Shown: positions 9,959 through 19,549, numbered from the stretch's first letter. The stretch is 64,000 nucleotides of DNA from Candidatus Cloacimonas sp. (GCA_023227825.1 JALOCJ010000006.1:62001-126000); one strand, 5' to 3'. Notes: generated by a model not told the origin, from the letters alone. Translations and numbers: made by a program.

Positions 9959-10798
9959 GAACGACGAGGACATCGTTCTTCCGGGCTTTGTGAACGACGA
10001 GGACATCGTTCTTCCGGGCTTTGTGAACGACGAGGACATCGTTCTTCCGGAAGGTTGACGTCCTCGTCAACCATCTATTGTTCCTAATATTGTTACCGAA
10101 TAGTTAGTGGAAAGAAATATTTCTTTTGCAAGTGGAACGACGGGGACGTCGTTCTTCCGGGCTTTGTGAACGACGAGGACGTCGTTCTTCCGGAAGGTTG
10201 ACGTCCTCGTCAACCACCTATTGTTCCTAATATTGTTACCGAATAGTTAGTGGAAAGAAATATTTCTTTTGCAAGTGGAACGACGGGGACATCGTTCTTC
10301 CGGGATTTGTGAACGACGGGGACGTCGTTCTTCCGGAAGGTTGACGTCCTCGTCAACCATCTATTGTTCCTAATATTGTTACCGAATAGTTATTGGAAAG
10401 AAATATTTCTTTTGCAAGTGGAACGATGGGGACATCGTTCTTCCGGGCTTTGTGAACGACGAGGACGTCGTTCTTCCGGAAGGTTGAAGTCCTCGTCAAC
10501 CATCTATTGTTCCTAATATTGTTACCGAATAGTTAGTGGAAAGAAATATTTCGTTTGCAAGTGGAACGACGGGGACGTCGTTCTTCCGGGATTTGTGAAC
10601 GACGGGGACATCGTTCTTCCGGAAGGTTGACGTCCTCGTCAACCATCTATTGTTCCTAATATTGTTACCGAATAGTTAGTGGAAAGAAATATTTCTTTTG
10701 CAAGTGGAACGACGGGGACATCGTTCTTCCGGGCTTTGTGAACGACGGGGACATCGTTCTTCCGGGATTTGTGAACGACGGGGACATCGTTCTTCCGG
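9959..10798. repeat. Large REP-like hairpin array with 143-bp higher-order unit
   Basis: The array is built from two hairpins. One is GAACGACG-loop-CGTCGTTC followed by TTCCGG. The other lies in opposite orientation: CCGGAA, then GGTTGACG, TCCT, CGTCAACC. Where they meet they share the palindrome TTCCGGAA. The block from the GGTTGACG hairpin through an AT-rich linker (CTATTGTTCCTAATATTG then ACCGAATAGTTA) recurs at 10078, 10221, 10364, 10507 and 10650 (position of the linker TTG), exactly 143 bp apart. Copies differ at single bases (GGGGAC/GAGGAC, GTC/ATC). It fills the gap between the importer genes and the terminator of the TonB operon. Small open frames here are shadows. Confidence 0.95.
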
Positions 10799-10803
10799 AG
10801 AAG

Positions 10804-10831
10804 AAAACCCCGGTATAAATACCGGGGTTTT
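10804..10831 (-). terminator. Intrinsic terminator of the TonB-receptor operon
   Basis: A perfect 12-bp hairpin with a 4-nt loop: AAAACCCCGGTA (10804-10815), TAAA, TACCGGGGTTTT (10820-10831). The GC-rich core flanked by A and T runs would work in both directions. It lies 29 bp past the last gene of the minus-strand operon and at the end of the hairpin array, so it can close both sides. Confidence 0.85.
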
Positions 10832-10859
10832 ACTTTATACATTTTGAGGAAGGGTTTTC

Positions 10860-13043
10860 TTATTTCATTAACATCATTTTACGGGTTTCAACCTTACCCT
10901 CGGTAGAAAGGCGATAGAAATATAGACCGCTGGTAACTTTGTTACCATTATTATCCGTTCCATTCCAAACAACGGTGTTTTTACCAAAATTGGCAATACC
11001 ATTATGAAGGGTTTTAACCAGTTGACCTTTCACATTATACACAGAAAGATTAGCATTAGCGGTTTTGGACATATCAAAAGTGATAGTAGTTTCCGGATTG
11101 AAAGGATTAGGATAGTTTTGATTCAGCATATTGGTAACAGGGCTAACGGTAGGATCGTCTGAAGCATTACTGGGGAAGACGATTTGCAATTCTGTAAACA
11201 TTACTCGTCCACCATCATTTATAGCACCGACTCCGGGACTTATAACAAAAGCACCCCAAGTAACATCATCATAGAACATAAGTCCAAGTTTACCTACTTT
11301 CTCACCGTTATTTTCACCAACATAAATAACTTTATCAGCTGGATATACCCACATTGGCTTTATTCCGGCAAATTCAGGTGTTTCAATATTGTTTAGTCTT
11401 ATGGGCTCACTCCAACGTTCTCCATTATCGGAAGAGACGGAAATCCAGATTTCGGGAGTATCTGCCCAGGCAGCATAGTCAGTATCTCCATCTGCATTAT
11501 ACCACTTTGCCCGGGCACAATTTTGCCAAACCATAGCTAACATTCCTTCCCCGTTACATTCAGTAACTTTCATATTATTGCAATGGAAAAACATAGCATT
11601 ATCATGAGCAGCATCATCCCAATAAGGAAATTCCCAGCTTAAATACATATTGATAAACCACTCACCACTATCAGGATCTTGCACAAAATCTTCTACACCC
11701 CAAGGTGGCTGGCTATCCCATGGTTGATAATGCTCATCTACATCGTTAAGCGAATTTATATGGGGCCAGATATCGTTAATTCTGAACTGAGAATCTTCCG
11801 GAAGAGAAGGATCAAAGATAATTTCTTTGGGTAATTGGTAATTGGGAAACCAATAACCATCATTAGTAATAATTCTCCAAACAGCAGGGAAATGAATACG
11901 ACCCAAGTCATCAACAGTAGCATTTAGATGGCCTGAAGCAGAAGAAAACAATTCCCAGGTAAGATCATTATCTCCATAAGGTAGATCACTTGGATTTTTG
12001 AAAAAACCTGTTGTATCAGTAGGACTTGTATTAGGATTCCATGTAGGTAAATAACCCGAACTATTTAATCTAACCCAAGTACCTTGTCCATAATTTCCAC
12101 ATTTAAAAACATCTACATCCGGCTCAATAATATCGGTTGTTCCATCTGCTTCCGTAGCAAAATGAAAACCGGCATAATAAAGGTTTCCTGCATCATCCGC
12201 GGTTAAGGAATTGAAAGGTCTACGCCACTGATCATCAACATTCCATTGATCCATTTCCGGTATAGATGTATACTGCCAGTTTAGAGGAATAGCATTTTCT
12301 ATTTGGGCAGCATCAAAATCGGCATAAGCAATTTTTGGATTTTCAGAGGGACCGTAAGTATGAGTAATTGAATTTCTGGCAATTACATAGATTCTTCTTT
12401 TATCGGGAGTAGGAGAAGGACCGATTACAGCTGTAGGCCAAATGAACTCGTTGTCAGATGTGGAATCAACATCAGAAGTATAAACAGTTGAAGGATTATC
12501 AATAATGGTCTCAAGATCAGTAAACAAGCCATAAATGCCTTCATAAAATTGATCCACAGTAAATTGCACTTCATTTTCAACATCTGTATCAGTATTACAA
12601 TGCCAGGCATAAAATGGTTTTCCCGAAACCGGATCTACTGCCACGGTGCCATATCCTTCATGATTTGCTTCTGTTGTAATCTCGTTATTTACTGTAACAT
12701 TACCATTAGCATCAAGATAAGCATAAAATATACGACGGGTTCCGTCTGCAGTTCTACGTCCATGATAGGTTAAAAAATATCCGCCTCCGTAAATATTAGG
12801 CGGAATTACACGTAAGGGCAAACCGTTATAACTTCCTATCATATAATCATAATAAGAAGTTAAAAGAGCAGTCGGAGTTTTGGTAAAAGTAAATTCCGGA
12901 ACTGTCCTGTCGTTCGGTATAAATTTTTTAGGGACAGGGGTTTCCATTGCCTTCTTGTTGTTAGGAGTAGGAATCATTTCCTGGGCAAAAATTATACCAA
13001 CAAGCAAAGACAAGGATAAGGTGACTAATAGGATTTTTTTCAT
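10860..13043 (-). CDS. Secreted protein with FlgD-like C-terminal sorting domain
   Basis: 727 aa from ATG 13043. I prefer this start because AGGAGGAAATA lies just before it; the ATG at 13061 lies upstream of that ribosome site. The protein has a signal peptide (MKKILLVTLSLSLLVGIIFAQ), then a long acidic, aromatic-rich ectodomain of no family I can name; repeated W, DP and asparagine-rich motifs suggest a beta-propeller or sialidase-like fold (for example VSSDNGERWSEP, a BNR/Asp-box-like SxDxGxxW motif). The last ~85 residues are a type IX-style FlgD-like domain: NQNYPNPFNPETTITF, WNGTDNNGNKVTSGLYFYRL and a basic KMMLMK end. It is the last gene of the TonB operon. Confidence 0.85.
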   Translation of the reverse strand: MKKILLVTLSLSLLVGIIFAQEMIPTPNNKKAMETPVPKKFIPNDRTVPEFTFTKTPTALLTSYYDYMIGSYNGLPLRVIPPNIYGGGYFLTYHGRRTADGTRRIFYAYLDANGNVTVNNEITTEANHEGYGTVAVDPVSGKPFYAWHCNTDTDVENEVQFTVDQFYEGIYGLFTDLETIIDNPSTVYTSDVDSTSDNEFIWPTAVIGPSPTPDKRRIYVIARNSITHTYGPSENPKIAYADFDAAQIENAIPLNWQYTSIPEMDQWNVDDQWRRPFNSLTADDAGNLYYAGFHFATEADGTTDIIEPDVDVFKCGNYGQGTWVRLNSSGYLPTWNPNTSPTDTTGFFKNPSDLPYGDNDLTWELFSSASGHLNATVDDLGRIHFPAVWRIITNDGYWFPNYQLPKEIIFDPSLPEDSQFRINDIWPHINSLNDVDEHYQPWDSQPPWGVEDFVQDPDSGEWFINMYLSWEFPYWDDAAHDNAMFFHCNNMKVTECNGEGMLAMVWQNCARAKWYNADGDTDYAAWADTPEIWISVSSDNGERWSEPIRLNNIETPEFAGIKPMWVYPADKVIYVGENNGEKVGKLGLMFYDDVTWGAFVISPGVGAINDGGRVMFTELQIVFPSNASDDPTVSPVTNMLNQNYPNPFNPETTITFDMSKTANANLSVYNVKGQLVKTLHNGIANFGKNTVVWNGTDNNGNKVTSGLYFYRLSTEGKVETRKMMLMK

Positions 13044-13072
13044 TATTTCCTCCTGAATCATAATTGATTCTT

Positions 13073-14104
13073 TTAATATTTCATTTTCAAAGAAACACGA
13101 TGAGCTCCTTTAATAAAGGACTCAGCCAAATCGCCCATATCAGTATAGGCATAATCAACATTAAAAATTCCAAATGAAGTGGGAACCTGCCAACCCACTC
13201 CTGCAGCAAAACCATTTGTATCATAATTGAATTGATACCCGCAGCGGAAAAATATGTTTCCCAGCTTATATTCAGTTCCCAAATTCCAGGTCTCTAAACG
13301 ATCTATTACATTATCCAATTGCAGTGAAGCAATCCAATAATTATTTCCCGAACGCATCAGGTCACCACTAACTCCTAAAGAGAAACTTAAAGGAATTTTA
13401 CTATCCAGTTCAATGCCATCTTCATCAACCAGACCATCACCGTCATTATCAAATAAATCAAAGGGGTCTTCATCATCTCTGCCATCTTCATCATCATCAA
13501 CCCGAAAACGAATATCAGGACCAAAATTACGCATTGCCATCCCGATTTTTATATTTCTCCAACCGGTGTTATACATTGAACCGACATCAACTGCATAGCT
13601 GTTTACACTAAAATCGTAAAGATTTTCTCTCAGATATTTAATTCCTAATCCAGCCGAGAACTTATTAGTAAACTGCTGAGCGAAATCTATTCCGATAGCA
13701 ATATCACTGCAGGTAAATTTCTCCCCGGTAGGTCCAAATGGCTCTTCTTCTGTTTTATCCATATCATCCATATGTAATATACTGCCATATAGAGCAACAG
13801 TAGATACCCCATTAGTATATGTGGCAGCTCCAAATTCATGCATAATGCTGGCAGGCCAATTAGTATGCGAAACAAATACCTGATTTTCAAAGGCAGGAGC
13901 CAAACCGGCAGGATTCCAGTAAACTGAAGAGATATCATCAGTTACAGCTGTATATGCTTCTGCCATACCTACGGCACGAGCATCTACCCCAAGCTTGAGA
14001 AACTGTAAAGCTACCGTTCCTGTTTTACCAAATGGTTTGGCTGTAATTATCAGCGGTAATCCGGTTATTGTTATGACCAGGATAAGTGTAAATACTTTCT
14101 TCAC
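13073..14104 (-). CDS. PorV/PorQ-like (UPF0164) outer-membrane beta-barrel
   Basis: 343 aa with an N-terminal signal (ends near LPLIITA) and the typical opening of this family: a mature start with ALQFLKLGVDARAVGMAEAY then SSVYWNPAGLA. The rest alternates polar and hydrophobic residues as in a barrel and ends in HRVSLKMKY with a terminal aromatic. PorV-type proteins shuttle or anchor type IX-secreted cargo at the outer membrane. An unusual Asp/Glu-rich insertion (about residues 195-230, DDDEDGRDDEDPFD then DNDGDGLVDEDG) has the D-x-D-x-D-G calcium-loop pattern also seen in the next upstream gene. It sits between two genes for secreted proteins, consistent with cargo handling. Confidence 0.85.
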   Translation of the reverse strand: MKKVFTLILVITITGLPLIITAKPFGKTGTVALQFLKLGVDARAVGMAEAYTAVTDDISSVYWNPAGLAPAFENQVFVSHTNWPASIMHEFGAATYTNGVSTVALYGSILHMDDMDKTEEEPFGPTGEKFTCSDIAIGIDFAQQFTNKFSAGLGIKYLRENLYDFSVNSYAVDVGSMYNTGWRNIKIGMAMRNFGPDIRFRVDDDEDGRDDEDPFDLFDNDGDGLVDEDGIELDSKIPLSFSLGVSGDLMRSGNNYWIASLQLDNVIDRLETWNLGTEYKLGNIFFRCGYQFNYDTNGFAAGVGWQVPTSFGIFNVDYAYTDMGDLAESFIKGAHRVSLKMKY

Positions 14105-14114
14105 AGTTCCTCCC

Positions 14115-17100
14115 TCATTTGATTATGACAAATTTGCCGACTTTGATTTTGCTGTCGGCTTTGTTCTCTACCGAAAATAGATACACACCAGGGGCTATTA
14201 TCTGTCTGTTTTTGGATAGTAAATCCCAGGATTCCATACCATCTGCAGCAAGACCAGTAGTACTTGCTTTAGAAATAGTAATGATATCAGTAACTGGAGC
14301 ACCATCATGTTTCAATGTCTGGACAAGATCACCTGCTAAAGTATAAATACGGATATCACAACGCTTAGGCAAATTAATAAACCATATACGACGGCTTTTA
14401 TCTCCCTTTTCATCGTTTTCTCTACGCCCGTCAAAACTGCTTCTGCCAATATAGGGATTGGGAATAACCATAATATTATCCATATTTTCCTTAGCTAAAG
14501 GGCCAGGGAAAAGCACTTTCATATTAGCATCAGAATCTCTTCCACTTTCCAAATAATCCAGATCATTGGAAGGAATACCTCTGTCATAAGCAGTTAAGGC
14601 AACATAATATTCAACACCTTTTCGGGGATACATAATGGACGACCTGTAATAGCGTCTGGCTAATCTTTCTTTTTGTAGTTTAATCAAATCCAAAGTATCG
14701 GGAGCTTCTACACCCACACCTCCAGGGAAAGCAAAACCCTGTAAAGGAATTAGCTTGGGGTCGTATAGTGCATAAAATATATGATCAGAGATGTCTTTAT
14801 GTTTGAAAATTCGCGCTTGTAAAAGCTTGGTTGTTTCAAGATTAGGTCCTATTATACTGTTAGCATAGTCCTGAATAAATTGCCAGTCAGTTACTTCATT
14901 ATGTGGTGTCCCATTTATTACCGGATTTGGTTCATAAATAGGCCAACCATAAAATGTATCACCATTGGGAACTAAAAGATAATTTTCATCAAAGCAGTAG
15001 AATTGGTGGTATTCACTAACATCTACATTCCACTCATTTTTATTGGGTAAATCAGTATCAATGCCTAAATAACCTCCAAAATCTACAAATAAAGTATCAA
15101 AATTGCTATTTACCGTATAATCAGAATGATCTCTAGGAGTATCAACTTTATCCCAGCGCTTAATCATCTCCCAATCTTCTTGGCTTCCACTTCCACTTCT
15201 GCCCCAAAGTGTATAACCCTGAAAATCTCTTCTTAAGCGTGAAGCAGTATAGGGATTAACCAAGGCATTCATATTCCAGCGTGTATCTACCTCTCCTGGA
15301 GGCGGAGGAGGTCCAGGTCTGTATTCTTCAGGTATATCCACCCAGTTATTTGCAATATGAGGTCTTGGGTCACTATCAAGACCTGAAATTATTAATGAGC
15401 TTTCGGGATTTTGCCAGCCAATAATTGCAGTACTAACTGTTTTAACATCATAGGAAAATTCGCTGCGATTATCCCAATAAACATCCAGGCGATTACCGTT
15501 ATCCTGTAATTCTGCATATAAATTAGGAATATCAGGTGGCTCCGGTGGATTATAATGAGGAAATGTATCAGGTTGAGTTACAGTTATCAGGTCTTGTGCT
15601 TGACCATATATTTCCTTAGCCCAGCGTGCTGTTCTTTTAAGGTCTTCCTTATTATCTCCGGGGAAAACAGCAACCACAATTTTCATTGTCTTTTTTGGTG
15701 GTAAGTTCCACCTTTTTGCTGGATCGTTGTATTCTGATTCATTGTTCGGTTGAGCTCCATAGAAAGAAAACAGAAAACGGGTATCATTTGGGGTGGGCTG
15801 TTCCCATTCAGTTAAATCTTCCTGTTCAGGACGAAGAGCAGTATATGTACTCGCAGTTGGTTTAGGGTTGCGTCCTGTTAGCAACCAATATTTTTCATTT
15901 GATGTCTCACCGGGTTTTGGGAGATTATAGGGATTACCGTCATCAGGTCCATCACCAACTTTCCAATACCAGCAATGGAACTTTAATTTTTCAGGATCAG
16001 GTGTACAAACACGTGCTCCTACCAATCCGGGAGTAATACCGTTATCAAAATCCGCATCATAAGTATAGGCAAATTCATATCCCGTTCCCTTTACATAGCC
16101 GGATTTATCATCAGCCGCCTTATCTACACCCCAGGTTTGAGGACCGACATCACAATCCATATAAATACCCATTGCGCAATCATATAAAGTATCCTGTTCG
16201 TTCATATTGGTAATGTCAAATTCCACATAAACCAGGTTTTTAATATATTCATAGCTCCATTGATAGCTCATTTGGCGTATTCTTACCGATAAAGGATAAT
16301 GTGTATTAACACCACTTGATGTGCCATAATCCCTGTCTCCGGAAGTTCCAAAAGGGCAATAATCATAATAAAAAGAGATATAGTCCTGTTCAGAAACAGG
16401 AGCACCATCTTCATCTATTCTACCATCAGAATCGTCGTCATAAGGTGCAGCAAAAGCATAATTTGAATTTTGATATGATAAGTCCATAAATCCTAAAGGA
16501 AACCAAATTTCCGCATTAATAGGATCGTCCAAAATGGTAAAATTACTGATAGGAACATCAGCAAGGAACTGACCACCAAAATTCTCACTGAACTGAGCAG
16601 GTAATTCTGCAGCGGTTCGGTAAGGAAAAGTAAAGCCTGCACCATCCTCATCTATTTTCCCGTCACCATCATCATCCACAGCTCGCTTTTGTTTCCTCGT
16701 TGTTGCATAAATAATCCCATCCAGATTGTTATACGCTGAATAGTTCTCTGTTTCATCAGGATTATTAACTAGCAAGGGATTGTATGCAGGCAAAAATTCA
16801 TATAAATCCCAATCGCCATCAAAACCGACACTCACTAAAGTATCTATTACTGCGTGTTTAGTTGGATTCCAGCGCGGATCAGCTTGCGTAATAATAGTGT
16901 CATTAGTTTCTGAGGGAGGATAAACTAACCAATATAATTTGTTTTTAAAAGTATCCCGGCGTTGTTTTTTAGCTCCGAACCACAATGCTCCTTGATATAA
17001 ATAATCAATTCCACTGCCTCCAGGATATTCCAAAGAAGGATATTGGGGAACAATGTCGTCACCGGAACCAAAAAATCCATAGTTACTAACCCGTAACCAG

Positions 17101-17237
17101 ATGTTTCCTACATTGTGATATTTGGTTAAATCCAGTTTTTTTGTTCCTGTTGTAGGAACTGCCATTGCTGCATAAGCTAAACTGGCTGTAAAAAACAGCA
17201 ATAAGCAAAGGCAGGTTCCAATCTTATAAAACTTCAT
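14115..17237 (-). CDS. Large secreted protein with Ca-loop motifs and C-terminal sorting-like domain
   Basis: 1040 aa with signal peptide MKFYKIGTCLCLLLFFTASLAYA. I do not recognise the central region; it is Tyr/Trp/Pro-rich like many surface proteins. Two acidic loops, DDDGDGKIDEDGAG (around residue 190) and DDDSDGRIDEDGAP (around 268), fit calcium-binding dockerin/thrombospondin-3-like loops. The C-terminus contains NPYIGRSSFDGRR, an IRIYTLAGDLVQTL strand pair, and APGVYLFSVENK before the end KFVIIK, the FlgD-like/type IX sorting architecture. It lies between TonB and the PorV-like gene with 10-14 bp gaps. Its likely place is the cell surface, perhaps as partner of the TonB-dependent receptor, by analogy with SusD-like lipoproteins; it is not a SusD homologue that I can see. 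Confidence 0.8.
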   Translation of the reverse strand: MKFYKIGTCLCLLLFFTASLAYAAMAVPTTGTKKLDLTKYHNVGNIWLRVSNYGFFGSGDDIVPQYPSLEYPGGSGIDYLYQGALWFGAKKQRRDTFKNKLYWLVYPPSETNDTIITQADPRWNPTKHAVIDTLVSVGFDGDWDLYEFLPAYNPLLVNNPDETENYSAYNNLDGIIYATTRKQKRAVDDDGDGKIDEDGAGFTFPYRTAAELPAQFSENFGGQFLADVPISNFTILDDPINAEIWFPLGFMDLSYQNSNYAFAAPYDDDSDGRIDEDGAPVSEQDYISFYYDYCPFGTSGDRDYGTSSGVNTHYPLSVRIRQMSYQWSYEYIKNLVYVEFDITNMNEQDTLYDCAMGIYMDCDVGPQTWGVDKAADDKSGYVKGTGYEFAYTYDADFDNGITPGLVGARVCTPDPEKLKFHCWYWKVGDGPDDGNPYNLPKPGETSNEKYWLLTGRNPKPTASTYTALRPEQEDLTEWEQPTPNDTRFLFSFYGAQPNNESEYNDPAKRWNLPPKKTMKIVVAVFPGDNKEDLKRTARWAKEIYGQAQDLITVTQPDTFPHYNPPEPPDIPNLYAELQDNGNRLDVYWDNRSEFSYDVKTVSTAIIGWQNPESSLIISGLDSDPRPHIANNWVDIPEEYRPGPPPPPGEVDTRWNMNALVNPYTASRLRRDFQGYTLWGRSGSGSQEDWEMIKRWDKVDTPRDHSDYTVNSNFDTLFVDFGGYLGIDTDLPNKNEWNVDVSEYHQFYCFDENYLLVPNGDTFYGWPIYEPNPVINGTPHNEVTDWQFIQDYANSIIGPNLETTKLLQARIFKHKDISDHIFYALYDPKLIPLQGFAFPGGVGVEAPDTLDLIKLQKERLARRYYRSSIMYPRKGVEYYVALTAYDRGIPSNDLDYLESGRDSDANMKVLFPGPLAKENMDNIMVIPNPYIGRSSFDGRRENDEKGDKSRRIWFINLPKRCDIRIYTLAGDLVQTLKHDGAPVTDIITISKASTTGLAADGMESWDLLSKNRQIIAPGVYLFSVENKADSKIKVGKFVIIK

Positions 17238-17250
17238 TAAACACTCCCAA

Positions 17251-17883
17251 TTATTGAATTCTAAATTCTACAGGAATAATGACCAAACAGTCCACTGGTT
17301 GACCACTACTTTTCCCTGGTTGAAACTTTACTTTACGAACTGCTTCAATAGCTGCTTCATCCAAGCCACCACCAACCCCCCGCCGAACTCTGATATCACG
17401 AACGCTGCCGTCTTTCAGTACTTCCGCTTCCAGAATCACTGTTCCCTGTATTTTATTCCTTTTAGCAAATTCGGGATAAACAGGTTCAATTTTTCCGATA
17501 ACTACCGGGGCATCATCATAAGGAACGAAATTGACTGGTGTATTATCTTCTTCTTGTTGAGTCGGAGCAGTAGTACTATATATATTTCCAATTTGGGATA
17601 GTGCTTCCTGGAAAGCAGCCATATCCACTTCTTCAGTTCCCAAAACATCGCTTATTTGAAAAGTAACATTAACATCAACTTCTGTTTGAGGTGCCTCTAT
17701 CCGTTCTCTCTCTTCCGGTGGAATATCCACTAATTCCATCTGCTGTGTTTGAAAAACTTGTTTTCTAACTTCAACCTTTGGAGTTACCATAATACCAAAG
17801 ATAAGTAGAGTAAGGGATAAAGCAAGGGCTTTGCTGAATTGAGCATTAGCAATGTCTTTCCAGTCCTGATTTTTTGTTTTCAT
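17251..17883 (-). CDS. tonB: TonB energy transducer
   Basis: 210 aa. One N-terminal membrane helix (about residues 18-34, ALSLTLLIFGIMV) is followed by a short periplasmic linker and a C-terminal TonB domain with the hallmark sequence IEPVYPEFAKRNKIQGTVIL, DGSVRDIRVRRGVGGGLDEA and AIEAVRKVKFQPG. TonB carries proton-motive energy from ExbBD to outer-membrane receptors. The linker lacks the long Pro/Lys repeats of enterobacterial TonB, as is common in the Bacteroidetes/FCB type. It follows two exbD genes and precedes the genes for the surface proteins, all closely spaced. Confidence 0.93.
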   Translation of the reverse strand: MKTKNQDWKDIANAQFSKALALSLTLLIFGIMVTPKVEVRKQVFQTQQMELVDIPPEERERIEAPQTEVDVNVTFQISDVLGTEEVDMAAFQEALSQIGNIYSTTAPTQQEEDNTPVNFVPYDDAPVVIGKIEPVYPEFAKRNKIQGTVILEAEVLKDGSVRDIRVRRGVGGGLDEAAIEAVRKVKFQPGKSSGQPVDCLVIIPVEFRIQ

Positions 17884-17894
17884 TTTTTCTCCCT

Positions 17895-18332
17895 TTATTT
17901 CTTCAGTATAGGTTGTGCTTCAAAGGCAACTACAAGTGCATTAGCATCTTGCAATTGACGCATTACATCTGACATAACTCCATATTTTGTTTCTCGGTCG
18001 GTGCGAAAACAGACAATCAATTCCGGGTCCTCTGCTTTCTTGCGGATAAGAGTTTGAGAAACGAAAACATCCTCAGAACTCTCTATCCGGGTAGGTATAT
18101 CATCCAGGAGAATTGTCTCATCCCGCATTACATAGATTGTACTAGTATGATTACGAGGAATACGTTCAATACTTTCTGCAAAGGGCCAACGCTCCCGTTC
18201 AACCCAGAACTTTTTTTCCTGAACGAAAACGGTAGTTACCATAAAGAACAGCAATAAGAGAAAGGCAATATCGGAAGTAGATGCTTGTGGAATGGTAGCA
18301 TCTCGTCTTTTTTTTACACTTAATTTAGCCAT
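17895..18332 (-). CDS. exbD: ExbD/TolR-type proton-channel subunit (second)
   Basis: 145 aa with one N-terminal helix preceded by a basic tail (KKRRDATIPQASTSDIAFLL). The Asp in TSDIAFLL is the conserved proton-pathway residue of ExbD/TolR. The C-terminal periplasmic domain (VCFRTDRETKYGVMSDVMRQL) matches the family. It is encoded 8 bp downstream of another exbD and just before tonB; paired exbD genes are the normal FCB arrangement. Confidence 0.92.
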   Translation of the reverse strand: MAKLSVKKRRDATIPQASTSDIAFLLLLFFMVTTVFVQEKKFWVERERWPFAESIERIPRNHTSTIYVMRDETILLDDIPTRIESSEDVFVSQTLIRKKAEDPELIVCFRTDRETKYGVMSDVMRQLQDANALVVAFEAQPILKK

Positions 18333-18340
18333 ATCTACTC

Positions 18341-18766
18341 CTAACTTGTGGAAAGCGATATTTTTTCTATTTTTGCAGCTTTTAAGCGGTCAACTACTCT
18401 GATCATATCGTTATATTTTGCATCCCGATCGGTAATGATTTTAAAAATCATATCCGGATTTATCTGGACTTTTTGTTGAATTATTGTATCCAATTCTTCG
18501 CTCTCAATATATCGTGGTGCTTCTCTATTTACTGCTATTTGTCCATCAGGTAAAATTTGAAAACGAGTCATCTCTTTTTCTGTTAAAGTAATGGTTTGAG
18601 TTTTATTCTCTTGAGATTCTACTGCTTTAGGTAAAACAAGTTTGATTCCTTCCTTGACATCAAATTTAGTTGTGGACATAAAAAAGATGATTAGGAGAAA
18701 TGCAATATCACCAGTGGAAGCTGTTGGGATTGTTGCTTTATATTTCCTCTTCCGCGTGATTTTCAT
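18341..18766 (-). CDS. exbD: ExbD/TolR-type proton-channel subunit (first)
   Basis: 141 aa. A basic N-terminus (MKITRKRKYKATIPTASTGD) is followed by a single helix containing the conserved Asp (TGDIAFLLIIFFMSTTKF) and a periplasmic domain ending DRDAKYNDMIRVVDRLKAAK. It sits 4 bp after exbB and 8 bp before the second exbD, so all are surely co-transcribed. The two ExbD copies are clearly diverged from one another, which suggests a mixed oligomer rather than a recent duplication. Confidence 0.92.
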   Translation of the reverse strand: MKITRKRKYKATIPTASTGDIAFLLIIFFMSTTKFDVKEGIKLVLPKAVESQENKTQTITLTEKEMTRFQILPDGQIAVNREAPRYIESEELDTIIQQKVQINPDMIFKIITDRDAKYNDMIRVVDRLKAAKIEKISLSTS

Positions 18767-18770
18767 CTGT

Positions 18771-19523
18771 TTACACCAATACTTCGCTTAATGTTTCAGT
18801 AATTTTTTCGGATGCTCTTTGCATATCAATTACGACACTATCTACCATAGTCATAAAAACATTATTAAAAAATTGAACTGGAATTGCTACTATCAAACCA
18901 AATTCTGTTGTAATTAGAGCAATTCGGATACCGGTAGCCACAATTGTAGCATCAACCGCTCTAGCAGCCGCTATTGAATCAAATGCTGCAATCATTCCGG
19001 CAACAGTTCCTAAAAATCCTAACATAGGAGCTAAAGTAATAGTGCTGGATAGTTCCACGAATCCTTTTTCCAAGTAACTCATTTCAATCATTGAAGCATT
19101 TTCTATGGCTTCATCTACAGCTGTCATCCCTTTAGCTACTTTCTCCAGACCAGCATAAACAATAGCAGCTACTGGTCCTCGTGTATTTTTAGCAATTTCT
19201 CTTGCTTCCTCAAATTTTTTATCCTTAATCAAAGGAATAATTTTATCAAGGAATGAATTTAAATTTACTTTTCCGATAAGCATAGCAATAAATTTCCAGA
19301 TTATATACGCTAAACCATATATTGCCAGAAAGAGAATAGGCCACATTGCCCATCCGCCATTTTTGAACCATTTTACCAGTCCACTGCCAAATACGAGTTC
19401 TGCAAAGTTTTGTAAACCACTACCTCCTGTCTCAGTTGCAGGTTTTTCCTGTGCGTAGGCAAAGCTTGCAAAGATGAATGTCATCATCATAATCAGCAGT
19501 ATTGTTCCGATGATTTTTCTCAT
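18771..19523 (-). CDS. exbB: ExbB/TolQ/MotA-family proton-channel protein
   Basis: 250 aa. It starts with a cleavable-looking signal (IIGTILLIMMMTFIFASFAYA) unusual for E. coli ExbB but common in FCB homologues. A membrane helix follows at WAMWPILFLAIYGLAYII, then a cytoplasmic loop, and the conserved final pair of helices: LAPMLGFLGTVAGMIAAFDS and TGIRIALITTEFGLIVAIPV. It forms the proton channel that powers TonB. It lies 26 bp behind the receptor gene and directly before exbD. Confidence 0.93.
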   Translation of the reverse strand: MRKIIGTILLIMMMTFIFASFAYAQEKPATETGGSGLQNFAELVFGSGLVKWFKNGGWAMWPILFLAIYGLAYIIWKFIAMLIGKVNLNSFLDKIIPLIKDKKFEEAREIAKNTRGPVAAIVYAGLEKVAKGMTAVDEAIENASMIEMSYLEKGFVELSSTITLAPMLGFLGTVAGMIAAFDSIAAARAVDATIVATGIRIALITTEFGLIVAIPVQFFNNVFMTMVDSVVIDMQRASEKITETLSEVLV

Positions 19524-19549
19524 TTTTATTGATTCCTCCTTGGAATAAT

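Noticed and set aside
9959..10798. Series of small conserved proteins (NDVLVVHKAR-type frames)
   Set aside because: The frames exist only because the repeat unit lacks stops; they have no ribosome sites and appear on both strands.
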